In this document: positions 51,150-60,252 of the stretch, piece after piece
Numbering within the stretch: position 1 is the first letter of the stretch
Layout of the letters: each line of letters begins with the position of its first letter
Origin: Candidatus Gracilibacteria bacterium
Lineage (GTDB): Bacteria; Patescibacteriota; Gracilibacteria; UBA1369; UBA12473
Direction: 5' to 3'
NCBI GenBank assembly: GCA_041658685.1
Contig: JBAZZS010000001.1
Span: forward strand, 434,001-498,000
DNA: 64,000 nt
Position numbers and translations under genes: made by a program
Notes under the pieces: model-generated
Told to the model about the DNA's origin: nothing
The model's database searches: none
What the model saw: only the letters and a program-made list of their open reading frames with translations

Positions 51150-52118
51150 ATAACGATAATTTTGATACACTAATCGCGGAACCGCCAATTGATCGAATTC
51201 ATACCCCACTCGCCACACATTGATTCCCGTCAAAATCTCTCTTTCATCATATAAAAAATTCAAATACATCAATAAAGATTCATCGTGAGTCGGAAGCTCT
51301 CGATCTTTATCAAAAGCAACCAATCCACGTAAAAATCCATGCTCGTCATAAGCCAAAACAATCTGTAAAGTCTCAAAAGAATCCTCTGAAAAAACAGGGG
51401 TTGATTGATTAGGACTTGTTCTCTCTGTGAATAAAACATATTGAACCCAAGCCTCTGTGGGATCTTGAATAATATTCAGTGCACTCCACTCGGAAATATC
51501 ATAGACATTTTCCCAAACATCATAAACCGATGTATACCAAACCTCATCTTCAGCGGTTTTAAAAGAAGTCGATCCAATGTTTAATAAATCAGCCCAAAAC
51601 GGAAAATCCGAGAAAAAATAACTCAAAGGAAACTCATAAGGCAATTCGACCTTCGATTCTTCAGAAGGCACCACAAAAGAAGTATCAATTTCTTGAGAAG
51701 CGACCGCCATAATGGAAAGAAGACTATCCATATCCTCTTGGCTTAAAACAGACACTCCTTCCTCGTTGATAAAATTTTGATAAAACGTTTCGGGATCATT
51801 TTCAACCAAATTAACAGGATCGTAAAAAGACCAAGCCCGAACAAAATAACCCTCCAATTGTTCTCGAGACAACTCCGGCAACGCATTTCCGGTAATCTCC
51901 ACTCCCTGCTCGTCCACATAAGGATAAACGTAATCCTCAAACACCGCCACCTCTCGGAAAGAATACGGATCATCTGCGGAAAAAATCGCTCGTTGAAATA
52001 AAGGACGTTCCGTAGCGAATTCAAGCGACAATTGCGTGATCGCACCTCGCGATTGACATCCCATCCCCCCAAAAATCATAAAAACCAACACCATTTTAAA
52101 CAAAAATTTGCCATTCAT
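51138..52118 (-). CDS. Predicted lipoprotein, unknown
   Basis: 326 residues. Signal peptide FKMVLVFMIFGGMGC with lipobox G-M-G-C (Cys21). The mature protein is acidic, rich in Asp, Glu, Tyr and Trp, and has no recognised domain. Overlaps the queA stop by 12 bp tail to tail. Divergent from the large surface-protein gene, with 97 bp between their starts. Confidence 0.6.
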   Translation of the reverse strand: MNGKFLFKMVLVFMIFGGMGCQSRGAITQLSLEFATERPLFQRAIFSADDPYSFREVAVFEDYVYPYVDEQGVEITGNALPELSREQLEGYFVRAWSFYDPVNLVENDPETFYQNFINEEGVSVLSQEDMDSLLSIMAVASQEIDTSFVVPSEESKVELPYEFPLSYFFSDFPFWADLLNIGSTSFKTAEDEVWYTSVYDVWENVYDISEWSALNIIQDPTEAWVQYVLFTERTSPNQSTPVFSEDSFETLQIVLAYDEHGFLRGLVAFDKDRELPTHDESLLMYLNFLYDEREILTGINVWRVGYEFDQLAVPRLVYQNYRYLHD

Positions 52119-52215
52119 AAGAAAACATTAAAATATAACCACGGTCCCCACTTTACTCTCCCCTCTTTTTCCTGTATACTGATAAGATATAAAACAACCA
52201 AAAACCAACCCAAAA

Positions 52216-54636
52216 ATGAAAAACTTAATTTCTCGGCTCTCTCTCGGAGCAATTCTCTTCTCACTTTTGGTCCCTCAGGCCCTCGGATCCTCCAGTTTGG
52301 AGATCGACACCATCGATACCGTGGCCGGCTATGGCGCCTTGGTGCGCATTTCCAATGCCCCGTCCAATGCTCCCATTGAGGTGCTTTTGGAAAAACCCGA
52401 TGGAAGCCAAGTCCTTCTCGAAGCCCAAACCGACAATCAAGGAAAAACAAAAATGGACATCGAAGGCTTTTACACCAAAAAATCCGGAAATTATTTAATC
52501 AAAGCCCGCGTCAAAACCGAAAACGACTTCACTTCCGAAACCTTTAAAGTCTATCCCGATACGGTTTCCGCGTCCCGTTCACTGGTTGAATTGAATAAAA
52601 CCACAGTCACCGCCAATGGCAACGATTACGCCGAACTCACGGTTTACTTAAACGACCGTTACGGAAACCCGATCGCCGGACACAATGTCAGTCTCATTTC
52701 CAGCCGGCTCAACGATGAAATCGTACGCATTTCAAGCAATCCTTACACCTCGAGCCAAGGACAAATGATCTTTCACCTTTATTCTCAAGAAGAAGGAGTG
52801 GCCATTTTCGCGATTCAAGACACCACAAGCAACATCACCCTCAACGAACGTGCAAAAATTGCATTTTATGCCCCACAAACCACAATGTCGGAAATGGGAG
52901 GCTTCTCAAATGGATTCACTTCCGTTCTCTTAGCCTCGGACCAAAGCCCGGGGGGAGAAGTGAGCTATTTGACCATTGAAAACCTCGACGAAAACACCAC
53001 CGTGGGACGAACCCTCAATTTCACGGTCACGGCTTACGATTCCACAGGCAATATCGCCACCGATTACCCCGGAGAAGTACGTTTTTCATCCAGTGATGAC
53101 AACGCCACTCTTCCGGACGATTATCAATTTGAAGCCGAAGATCAAGGCACTCACACCTTCAGCCTTGGCCTTTCTTTTAAAACCACCGGGACTCAAACGC
53201 TCACCGTCACCGATCTCTCCAACACCGGGATCAAAGGATCCTTTAATGTGACCGTTAGTGCTTCAGGCACGGGGATGAACAACAATACGGACGGAACTCC
53301 GATTTCCACTCCCAATGGACTGACTCTTTTCACCCCCAATTCAGGAACTTACAGTAGCAATTCTCTTACCTTTAGCGGAGAAGCCCCCTATGGGATGACT
53401 GTCAAAATTCTTGACCAAGGCCAAATCGTGGCAAGTGCCAATATCAATGCAAGCGGAACCTTTTCCACCCTCGCTTCCAATCTCAAAGATGGGGATCATG
53501 TATTCACCGTTTCCACCGTGGACGCAACCGGAGCAACCCAAGAAACCTCAAATGAACTCACCATCACCATCGACACTACGGCTCCCTCAATAGACCAAAT
53601 CAAAATCGACCCCGAAACCGACCTCCCGGCCGGAGACACATTCACCGTGACCCTTTACACGGAAAAAGAGTTACAAAAAGCAAGCGTGCTTTTCAACAAC
53701 GGATTGTACACTTTAACCGAAAATTTACTGATCAGCGGCGTTTACACAGGAACCGTCAACGCCCCGGAAGACATTGGCGAATATGAACTCGATGCCATTC
53801 TTGTGGACAACGTCGGAAACGAAGCTTCTCTCAACAATGTGCTCACCCTTAATGTGATTGAAAATCCGGACGCCGCGAGTATGGGAGAAACCGACCCCAC
53901 CAATCTTGATGAGACTTTACCGGAAGAAGAAATTCCTCTCGCTCCCGCCACAGTAACAGGAGTGGAAGCGGTTGCAGGAGACGGACGAGTAACTCTAAGT
54001 TGGGACATCCCGGAAACAATCGACCTCGAAGATCTTTCTTTAACCATGGAAGGCACCACTGAAGAGGTGACTTCCATAACAACCGACGAAACAATCACAC
54101 CGGAAAATCTTCCTCTCATGCTCACCGACACCACCGAAGAGGCCCTCATTGAAACATTCACCGATGAACAAACCATTGATGAAAGCCTGACCGATGAAAC
54201 AATTACAACCGATGAAGAACCTTCCGTGGAAATCGACCATTACCGCATCTATTACGGTCCGGACCCAGATTTGCTCTACAGCACAGACGACACATGGGAC
54301 AACAGCAACTCTTGGTATGTGGATGAATTGAACAATGGGACCACTTACTATTTCGCGGTGGTCGCGGTGGCCAAAGACGAATCTGGCACTGAAAGCGTTG
54401 AAAAAAGTACAGTGGTAAACGCCACACCCAAGGCGCAAGAAGTGGTGGCTCTTTATGCCGCCGCCATTGAAGAAAGCGAAGAAGCCAACCAAGAAGAAGC
54501 CTTACAAACCGCCGTGGAGGAAGAAGAAACCCCGGACACCGGACCTGAAATCATATGGCTCATGGTGTTCAGTCTTGGAGTGGGAATGATTTACATACAA
54601 CGCAGAAAAAACTGGGCGACTCAAATAAATTCATAA
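52216..54636 (+). CDS. Large secreted multidomain surface protein with C-terminal anchor signal
   Basis: 806 residues. Signal peptide (LSLGAILFSLLVPQALGSS), then a series of Ig-like beta domains. One resembles Big_1/invasin repeats (ASRSLVELNKTTVTANGNDY ... AHKV-like region, residues ~110-225). Another is around 255-350 (VGRTLNFTVTAYDSTGNIA). A bacterial-Ig-like pair lies at ~370-560. A fibronectin type III domain (~575-740) is split by a ~75-residue Thr/Glu/Asp-rich insert. The end is TPDTGPE (from residue ~772), a hydrophobic helix and a basic tail RRKNW, the build of a sortase-type sorting signal. Likely on the cell surface, where it may bind other cells. Confidence 0.8.
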   Translation: MKNLISRLSLGAILFSLLVPQALGSSSLEIDTIDTVAGYGALVRISNAPSNAPIEVLLEKPDGSQVLLEAQTDNQGKTKMDIEGFYTKKSGNYLIKARVKTENDFTSETFKVYPDTVSASRSLVELNKTTVTANGNDYAELTVYLNDRYGNPIAGHNVSLISSRLNDEIVRISSNPYTSSQGQMIFHLYSQEEGVAIFAIQDTTSNITLNERAKIAFYAPQTTMSEMGGFSNGFTSVLLASDQSPGGEVSYLTIENLDENTTVGRTLNFTVTAYDSTGNIATDYPGEVRFSSSDDNATLPDDYQFEAEDQGTHTFSLGLSFKTTGTQTLTVTDLSNTGIKGSFNVTVSASGTGMNNNTDGTPISTPNGLTLFTPNSGTYSSNSLTFSGEAPYGMTVKILDQGQIVASANINASGTFSTLASNLKDGDHVFTVSTVDATGATQETSNELTITIDTTAPSIDQIKIDPETDLPAGDTFTVTLYTEKELQKASVLFNNGLYTLTENLLISGVYTGTVNAPEDIGEYELDAILVDNVGNEASLNNVLTLNVIENPDAASMGETDPTNLDETLPEEEIPLAPATVTGVEAVAGDGRVTLSWDIPETIDLEDLSLTMEGTTEEVTSITTDETITPENLPLMLTDTTEEALIETFTDEQTIDESLTDETITTDEEPSVEIDHYRIYYGPDPDLLYSTDDTWDNSNSWYVDELNNGTTYYFAVVAVAKDESGTESVEKSTVVNATPKAQEVVALYAAAIEESEEANQEEALQTAVEEEETPDTGPEIIWLMVFSLGVGMIYIQRRKNWATQINS

Positions 54637-54641
54637 TCAAA

Positions 54642-54753
54642 ATAAAGGAGGGTGGGTGTTTCCGAAGTCGCATTTTCAAGGAAGAAACGCCGAGAATCAT
54701 GATCCGAGGCGTTTCGCTCCCATGCGACAGAGGAAATATCCGCCCTCCTTTAT
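54642..54753 (+). repeat. Structured inverted repeat family 1, copy E
   Basis: Outer arms ATAAAGGAGGG/CCCTCCTTTAT (perfect 11 bp), then TTTCC/GGAAA, GTCGCAT/ATGCGAC (perfect), and the family's central stem GAAACGCC/GGCGTTTC closing on CGAG...CGAG with loop AATCATGATC. The outer half is the same type as copy H at 16.9 kb. Follows the surface-protein gene. Confidence 0.85.
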
Positions 54754-54805
54754 GATATTCACGATCAAGTTTATTTGAAATAAGCCGTTTTCAACGCATT
54801 CATAA

Positions 54806-54866
54806 ACATTCGACAATGCACTGAAATTCAATCGTTACTCAAAGTCACTTCGCTGCGCTTCGTGAC
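54806..54866 (+). repeat. Family 2 hairpin and flank at 54.8 kb
   Basis: GTCAC-TTCGCTGCGCTTC-GTGAC (54844-54866). Its complement shows the GAAGCGCAGCGAA loop. The flank ACATTCGACAATGCACTGAA through TCGTTACTCAAAGTCACTT aligns with the 3.4 kb copy. It sits just ahead of the YggT-like gene, and the alternative GTG start at 54862 lies inside it. Confidence 0.55.
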
Positions 54867-54885
54867 TTATGTTAAAATCAGAGCC

Positions 54886-55155
54886 ATGGAATTCCTAATT
54901 CGTTTCATAGATACGTTATTCGGTTTAATCAAACTCGCCATCGTGGTGCGCATTTTAATGTCGTGGTTTCGCCCCAACCCTTCCCACCCCATCTATCAAC
55001 TCACGGTTGGGATCTCTGAGCCCATTCTTCGCCCTCTCCGTAAAATCATGCCCCGCACCGGCATGTTTGATTTTTCTCCAATCATCGCCTTGATCGGTCT
55101 TGATATTCTCAATTCCTTGATTCTCCAACTCATTTATCGTCTCCCGCCTTTTTAA
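54886..55155 (+). CDS. YggT family membrane protein
   Basis: 89 residues from ATG 54886 (MEFLIRFIDTLFGLIKLA). Two hydrophobic segments flank the motif ILMSWFRPNPSHPIYQLTVG, then EPILRPLRKIMPRTGMFDFS, which is highly characteristic of YggT (PF02325). The role is unclear; it has been linked to cell division or osmotic stress in other bacteria. The GTG at 54862 is rejected because it falls in the hairpin. Confidence 0.92.
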   Translation: MEFLIRFIDTLFGLIKLAIVVRILMSWFRPNPSHPIYQLTVGISEPILRPLRKIMPRTGMFDFSPIIALIGLDILNSLILQLIYRLPPF

Positions 55156-55164
55156 TTTTTCTTC

Positions 55165-56562
55165 ATGCCCCTCCAAGCTTACAACACCCTCACCCGCAAA
55201 AAAGAACCGTTCAAGCCCCTCACCCCGGGAAAAGTCACGATGTATCTCTGCGGCCCCACAGTCTACGATTTTGCGCACCTCGGGCATGGCCGTTCCGCCG
55301 TGGCTTTTGATGTGATCCGTCGCTACCTCGAATACGTTTATGGAGAAAAAAACGTCACGTTTGTCTCCAATTACACGGACGTGGATGACAAAATGATCAA
55401 TCGCGCCAATCAAGAAAAAATCACGGTCAAAGAACTCGCGGACCGCATCATCCCGGAATATCAAAAAGATTACGAAGATTTGGGCGTAAAACCCGCTACG
55501 ATCCAAACCAAAGCCACGGAATACATCCCTCAAATGATCGAAATCGTGCAATTGCTCGAAAAAAAAGGCTTTGCCTACAACCTGAACGGCGACCTCTACT
55601 TCGAGATTGAAAAATTCAAAAATTACGGGAAATTATCCAAACAAAATCAAAAAGAATTGTTGAGCGGCGCTCGCGTCACGATTGATGAAAAGAAAAAACA
55701 CCCTCAAGATTTTGCGCTGTGGAAATCGGAAAAACCAGGAGAACCCTCCTGGGACAGTCCCTGGGGAAAAGGCCGCCCGGGCTGGCATATCGAATGCAGT
55801 GCCATGTCTCGCGCCAATCTCGGTCAACCCTTTGATATTCATGGCGGAGGCATGGACTTAATCTTTCCGCATCATGAAGACGAAATCGCCCAATCCGAAG
55901 CCGCCTACGACGTACCTTTTTGCACCACATGGCTGCACAACGGATTTGTGACCTTGGATAAAGAAAAAATGAGCAAATCTCTCGGAAATTTTTTCACGCT
56001 CAAGGATATTTTTAAACAATTTCGTCCTCAGGCCGTGCGTTATTTTTTCTTAACCGCGCACTATCGAAATCCCATCGAATTTAACCAAGACCAACTCGCC
56101 CAAGCCGAAAATTCACTTCAACGCCTCCAAGATTTCCTTCTCAATCTCACTCACTACAAAACCCCGGACACAAAATCCAAAGGCCTTATGAAACCGCTTC
56201 TCCAAACCTTAAAAAATGATTTTGAGGCTGCCATGGACGACGATTTTGACACCGTGCGAGCCTTGGCCGCACTTTTTACATTTGTGAAAGAAATCAACAA
56301 AGGCCTGACGGAAAAAGCTTTCATTGAAAAAGAAACACAAACCGCATTTTCCGTGTTACAAAAATTCGACTCCGTGCTCAACATTCTCCCCAAACTCGAA
56401 ACCCAAGTGACCGATGATGTGGAAGCCTTAATCGCGGAACGCAATCAAGCCCGCGCTGCCAAAAACTGGAAACGCTCGGATGAAATCCGAGACCTCCTTC
56501 TCAATCAAGGCATTGTTTTGGAAGATACCCCCCAAGGAACCCTATGGAAAAAAACCACGTAA
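55165..56562 (+). CDS. cysS: Cysteinyl-tRNA synthetase
   Basis: Charges tRNA-Cys. The N-terminal half contains the zinc Cys in MYLCGPTVYDFAHLGHGRS, where HLGHG is the HIGH box. WHIECSAMSRANLG and PHHEDEIAQSEAA supply the other zinc ligands. The signature motif is KMSKSLGNFFTLKDI. 465 residues, normal length. It overlaps the following ATP-grasp gene by 19 bp. Confidence 0.97.
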   Translation: MPLQAYNTLTRKKEPFKPLTPGKVTMYLCGPTVYDFAHLGHGRSAVAFDVIRRYLEYVYGEKNVTFVSNYTDVDDKMINRANQEKITVKELADRIIPEYQKDYEDLGVKPATIQTKATEYIPQMIEIVQLLEKKGFAYNLNGDLYFEIEKFKNYGKLSKQNQKELLSGARVTIDEKKKHPQDFALWKSEKPGEPSWDSPWGKGRPGWHIECSAMSRANLGQPFDIHGGGMDLIFPHHEDEIAQSEAAYDVPFCTTWLHNGFVTLDKEKMSKSLGNFFTLKDIFKQFRPQAVRYFFLTAHYRNPIEFNQDQLAQAENSLQRLQDFLLNLTHYKTPDTKSKGLMKPLLQTLKNDFEAAMDDDFDTVRALAALFTFVKEINKGLTEKAFIEKETQTAFSVLQKFDSVLNILPKLETQVTDDVEALIAERNQARAAKNWKRSDEIRDLLLNQGIVLEDTPQGTLWKKTT

Positions 56563-57701
56563 ATTCCACGAAAAATAAACAACCGATTTTAGCTATTTTA
56601 ATCCGAAAAATTAAACCAAAAGAGCCTCTTTCTTCGTGCAGTGTAATGCCGGCAGCCCTTCAAATTCTTAAAAAAATCCCACAATTTGGGATGCAAGGAT
56701 TTTTAGTCCTTCCTCAAGATGCCCCTTTGAAACGAAAAGATAAAAACTGGTACGGCAGAATTCAAATTTCCACCCAAAAATGGAAACGAATCAAAATTGA
56801 AAAACCGGCCGTTGTATACGACAAAACCATTTTAAGAAATTCCAGATTCGCACCTCAAGCAATTCCCATGCGCAATTTTTTCGATCAAGAAAAAATCCCT
56901 CGATTTCAAGCTCGAGATTTCACCGGATTCACTCAAAATAAACGAAATTTTTTCACCCTTCTTTCCAAAAATAAATCCCTAAAAAAATACCTTCCGGACA
57001 CAATATCCCTCAACGAACCCGCTGATAAAATTCAACTTTTCTTTAAAAAACATTCCGCCTTCATCCTTAAACCAACCATGGGCGGCAAAGGAAAAGGCAT
57101 AATTCACCTCTATCCAAAAAATAATCAATGGCACTATCGCTATTCCATTGGAAACCAAAAATTCACAGGAATTCTTACGTCCGGCTCAGCAACAAGCCTT
57201 CGTCGGCTCACCCAAACACTTCCTTACGAATATAAAAGCTACATTCTTCAACAAAAAATCGATGGCTTGAAATTTCAAAACCGCGTATTTGACCTTCGCA
57301 TGGTTTTTCAACGCAAAACCATACAATCCAACCTGAAATTAGTGGGCATGACCGCACGCATCGGAAAAAGAGGATCCGTGGCTTCCAATATTTCTTCCGG
57401 AGGAAAAGCCATGAAAGTCTCTGCTTTCTTAAAAGGCCTGTTCCCCAACGAAAGAACCGCTCCAAAAAAAATCCTTGAAGAAATTCACACCCTCGGCACA
57501 CTTATTTGCGATTACATCGGAGAAAAATTTAAAATCCACGAATTCGCCATTGACCTCATGATCGACACGAATAAAAAAATATGGCTTATCGAAGCCAATT
57601 CCCAACCCGCCGCGTATTCCATTTTCACGCTCGCAGGATCGCATAAAGAAGCGAATCAAATCATCAAAAACGCATGCACGTATGCAAGGAGTTTAGTTTA
57701 G
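56544..57701 (+). CDS. YheC/YheD-like ATP-grasp protein
   Basis: 385 residues. It resembles the YheC/YheD ATP-grasp family known from endospore-formers: FILKPTMGGKGKGI is the ATP-binding Lys/Gly-rich loop, YILQQKID and VFDLRMVFQRK follow, and LIEANSQPA is the metal-binding end. The genome context shows no sporulation genes, so a role in peptide or amino-acid ligation for the envelope is more likely (inference). It starts 19 bp before the end of cysS, implying coupled translation. Confidence 0.78.
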   Translation: MEKNHVNSTKNKQPILAILIRKIKPKEPLSSCSVMPAALQILKKIPQFGMQGFLVLPQDAPLKRKDKNWYGRIQISTQKWKRIKIEKPAVVYDKTILRNSRFAPQAIPMRNFFDQEKIPRFQARDFTGFTQNKRNFFTLLSKNKSLKKYLPDTISLNEPADKIQLFFKKHSAFILKPTMGGKGKGIIHLYPKNNQWHYRYSIGNQKFTGILTSGSATSLRRLTQTLPYEYKSYILQQKIDGLKFQNRVFDLRMVFQRKTIQSNLKLVGMTARIGKRGSVASNISSGGKAMKVSAFLKGLFPNERTAPKKILEEIHTLGTLICDYIGEKFKIHEFAIDLMIDTNKKIWLIEANSQPAAYSIFTLAGSHKEANQIIKNACTYARSLV

Positions 57702-58294
57702 CCACGCCTCATCCTCCGGGCCAAATCCGTAACGTATAAACTAAAAATAACCATCGAAATCGCTGCAACAATCCCCCAAGCGCCAAACCCTTTAACAGAA
57801 GAGATTTGATAAACTCCCAACAAGAAAATCAAATCCATCAATCCGCCTACAATGGGAATGGCAATGGTTTGAAGAATCAAAATTTCAATAAAATAACCAA
57901 AACTCAAAATCGAAGCGCCCCCCACAGTCGCCCACCAAATCATCTGTAAAAAAACTTGATTAAAATCCATATTCGGATTCAAAAAAAATCCTAAAATCGC
58001 TCCCGGCCCCAATAAAAAAATCAACAAAACCAATGGGCGTAAAGGAAAATCCAAGGCCGCAGCCCACAGTGGACGATAAAGCAATTTATGCGTGATCGGC
58101 AAATGTAAAATTGCATTGATATCCGGATGACGAACCTGCCTTTTTAAATGAGGTCCATAAAGCGTAGACCATGCAAAAATAAGAAAAAACGGCAATGCAT
58201 AATACGAAAACATTCCCGGACGGATCCAAATACAAATCCCCCACAACCCCAAGGCTACACTCCCCTCCCAAATCAAATGATTTTTAAGCGTCAT
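57698..58294 (-). CDS. Multi-helix membrane protein, unknown
   Basis: 198 residues with about five hydrophobic segments (EGSVALGLWGICIWI, YYALPFFLIFAWSTLY, LVLLIFLLGPGAILGFFL, WWATVGGASILSFGYFI, GIVAAISMVIFSLYV). No family recognised. It overlaps the ATP-grasp stop by 4 bp tail to tail and lies directly downstream of murC on the same strand. Confidence 0.6.
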   Translation of the reverse strand: MTLKNHLIWEGSVALGLWGICIWIRPGMFSYYALPFFLIFAWSTLYGPHLKRQVRHPDINAILHLPITHKLLYRPLWAAALDFPLRPLVLLIFLLGPGAILGFFLNPNMDFNQVFLQMIWWATVGGASILSFGYFIEILILQTIAIPIVGGLMDLIFLLGVYQISSVKGFGAWGIVAAISMVIFSLYVTDLARRMRRG

Positions 58295-58310
58295 AAAATC
58301 TTAAAAAAAA

Positions 58311-59591
58311 TTAAACCAACTTTTCCGCCACCTCCCACACATCTCCGGCCCCCATCACAATCACCAAATCATCAAGATCCACCGATTTTTTCAAATAATT
58401 CACCGTATTCCCAAACCCATCCCCAAACTTAACACAAGGATGTGTTTTTTGAAGCTCTTTTACAAACCGCTCCGCCGACATAGCCTCACGATCCTCTCGC
58501 GAATCCCGTGCCGCATAAATATTGGGAATAATCACTTCATCCGCAAGTTTAAACGACTCGCGAAAACCCTCCAAAAAATGCAACGCCCGATTGTGCTGAT
58601 GCGGTTGAAACACCAAAACCAAACGCTGGTTCGGATACGCCTCGCGAGCGCCTTGCAACGTGGCTAAAACTTCGCTCGGATGATGCCCGTAATCATCATA
58701 AACCGACGCTCCGTTCAATTCGCCCTTATACTCAAACCGTCGCCACGTCCCCTTAAACGACTCCAACGCTTTTATAATTTCAGCCTCCTTCAATCCTAAA
58801 AATCGTCCCACCACCAAAGCCGCCAACGCATTCATGGCATTGTGTCGACCCGGCACTTTTAAATGAAATGTTGAAAAATCCGCCGATGACGCTTCAAAAA
58901 AGAAAACCGAACACACCGCGTCCTTGGCTATTTCACGACACAGGGCATCCTCCCCATTCACAATCAACGCCCCGTTCTTGGGAATTTTTTTCACAAAATC
59001 TCGAAACGCCGAAATATAATCCTCCAAATCTCGATAATAATCCGTATGATCCAACTCAATATTTGTCACCACACCAATGAACGGATTCAAATGGAGAAAA
59101 GAACGTCGATATTCACACGCTTCCACCACCATATACGGACTTGTTCCAAAACGCATATTCTTGTGCCCGAGCTCAGCCATAGTCGAACCGATCACCACCG
59201 TGGGATCAAGACCGGCCTGCATCAAAAGTAGCGAAACCAATCCTGTGGTCGTGGTTTTCCCATGCGTCCCGGCAATACAAATCGCTTTTTTATCCCGCGT
59301 CCATTCCCCGAGCGCTTCAAAATACGTTTTATGAGAAATTTTTTGCGCGCGCACAGCCTCGAGCTCCGGATTATCAAGGGGAATCGCCTCGGAATAAATC
59401 ACAAAATCTACATCAGCCGGTACATTGGAAGACGAATGACCGATCACGACGCGAATCCCTTCTTTGCGCAACGCAACCAAAAGTGGAGAATCCGTTGCAT
59501 CCGACCCGGTCACCTCATGCTTCTGCGCATAATAAAGACGTGCCAACGCACTCATTCCAATCCCACCGATTCCGATAAAATGGATCTTCAT
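58311..59591 (-). CDS. murC: UDP-N-acetylmuramate-L-alanine ligase
   Basis: Adds the first amino acid of the peptidoglycan stem peptide. MKIHFIGIGGIGMSALARL is the N-terminal UDP-binding motif, IAGTHGKTTTTGLVSLLL the ATP-binding loop, followed by EACEYRRSFLHL, TNIELDHTDYY and GRHNAMNALAAL, then YDDYGHHPSEVLATL and FQPHQHNR. 426 residues from ATG 59591 (the longer frame to 59648 runs into intergenic sequence). Shows that the organism makes peptidoglycan. Confidence 0.96.
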   Translation of the reverse strand: MKIHFIGIGGIGMSALARLYYAQKHEVTGSDATDSPLLVALRKEGIRVVIGHSSSNVPADVDFVIYSEAIPLDNPELEAVRAQKISHKTYFEALGEWTRDKKAICIAGTHGKTTTTGLVSLLLMQAGLDPTVVIGSTMAELGHKNMRFGTSPYMVVEACEYRRSFLHLNPFIGVVTNIELDHTDYYRDLEDYISAFRDFVKKIPKNGALIVNGEDALCREIAKDAVCSVFFFEASSADFSTFHLKVPGRHNAMNALAALVVGRFLGLKEAEIIKALESFKGTWRRFEYKGELNGASVYDDYGHHPSEVLATLQGAREAYPNQRLVLVFQPHQHNRALHFLEGFRESFKLADEVIIPNIYAARDSREDREAMSAERFVKELQKTHPCVKFGDGFGNTVNYLKKSVDLDDLVIVMGAGDVWEVAEKLV

Positions 59592-59643
59592 TAATGGTAA
59601 TGTACCGCGCCCCTCTAAAAATCCCAAGAAAATTTGCAAAGCA

Positions 59644-59666
59644 GTCACGGAGCGGAGCGGAGTGAC
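59644..59666 (+). repeat. Family 2 hairpin at 59.6 kb
   Basis: GTCAC-GGAGCGGAGCGGA-GTGAC: a perfect 5-bp stem with a loop closely related to the AGCG-N-AGCGA pattern. It sits in the ~200 bp between murC and the DivIC-like gene, which otherwise holds no feature I can support. Confidence 0.5.
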
Positions 59667-59790
59667 ATTGCATTCTCAATAAAATTTGATCATACCTCTC
59701 ATTTGAGTTATGTTAATTGCGTTCTTTATCTTCTTTTCCATCCAAAATTTTAACTGGTCATTCGACATTTTTCATTAGTCATTTCTCCTA

Positions 59791-60210
59791 ATGTCCTACC
59801 AACCTTATTCCGAGTCTCAATTCAACATCACCCGCATCATTCTTGTGGCCGGATTGGTGATGGTCGCCTACATGCTCTACAACCTCACGGTTACGGTGTA
59901 TGAAAATTATCAAATTGACACGCACATTCGAAATTTCGAAGAAAAAAATACAACCCTTCGAGAAGAAAATCTTCAAAAACTCGACGACTACAAATATTAC
60001 ACCTCTTCCGCGTACATCGACAAAATTGCCAAACAAAACCTCGGGCTGGTGAATCCGGGAGAAGAAGTGATCGTCCTGACTCAAAGCAATACCGAAACCT
60101 TACTGGCCACCGATGTGGCGCTTGAAGAGCAATCACGATCCATGGCCAATTGGAGCATTCCCAAAAAATGGTGGACTTTTATCTTTGACGAGAACCCGTT
60201 TAGATATTAG
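59791..60210 (+). CDS. Septum-formation initiator (DivIC/FtsB) family protein
   Basis: 139 residues. A short N-terminal tip, one transmembrane helix (ITRIILVAGLVMVAYMLYNL), then a coiled coil (IRNFEEKNTTLREENLQKLDD) and the short conserved region SSAYIDKIAKQNLGLVNPGEEV, the usual DivIC/FtsB end signature. It would sit in the divisome with FtsL-like partners at the membrane. The C-terminus (KKWWTFIFDENPF) is a ~50-residue extension beyond the core. Followed by two tRNA genes. Confidence 0.85.
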   Translation: MSYQPYSESQFNITRIILVAGLVMVAYMLYNLTVTVYENYQIDTHIRNFEEKNTTLREENLQKLDDYKYYTSSAYIDKIAKQNLGLVNPGEEVIVLTQSNTETLLATDVALEEQSRSMANWSIPKKWWTFIFDENPFRY

Positions 60211-60252
60211 AGTACACCACGCATCTAGCTTATCTTTGAAAATAAGTATTGT

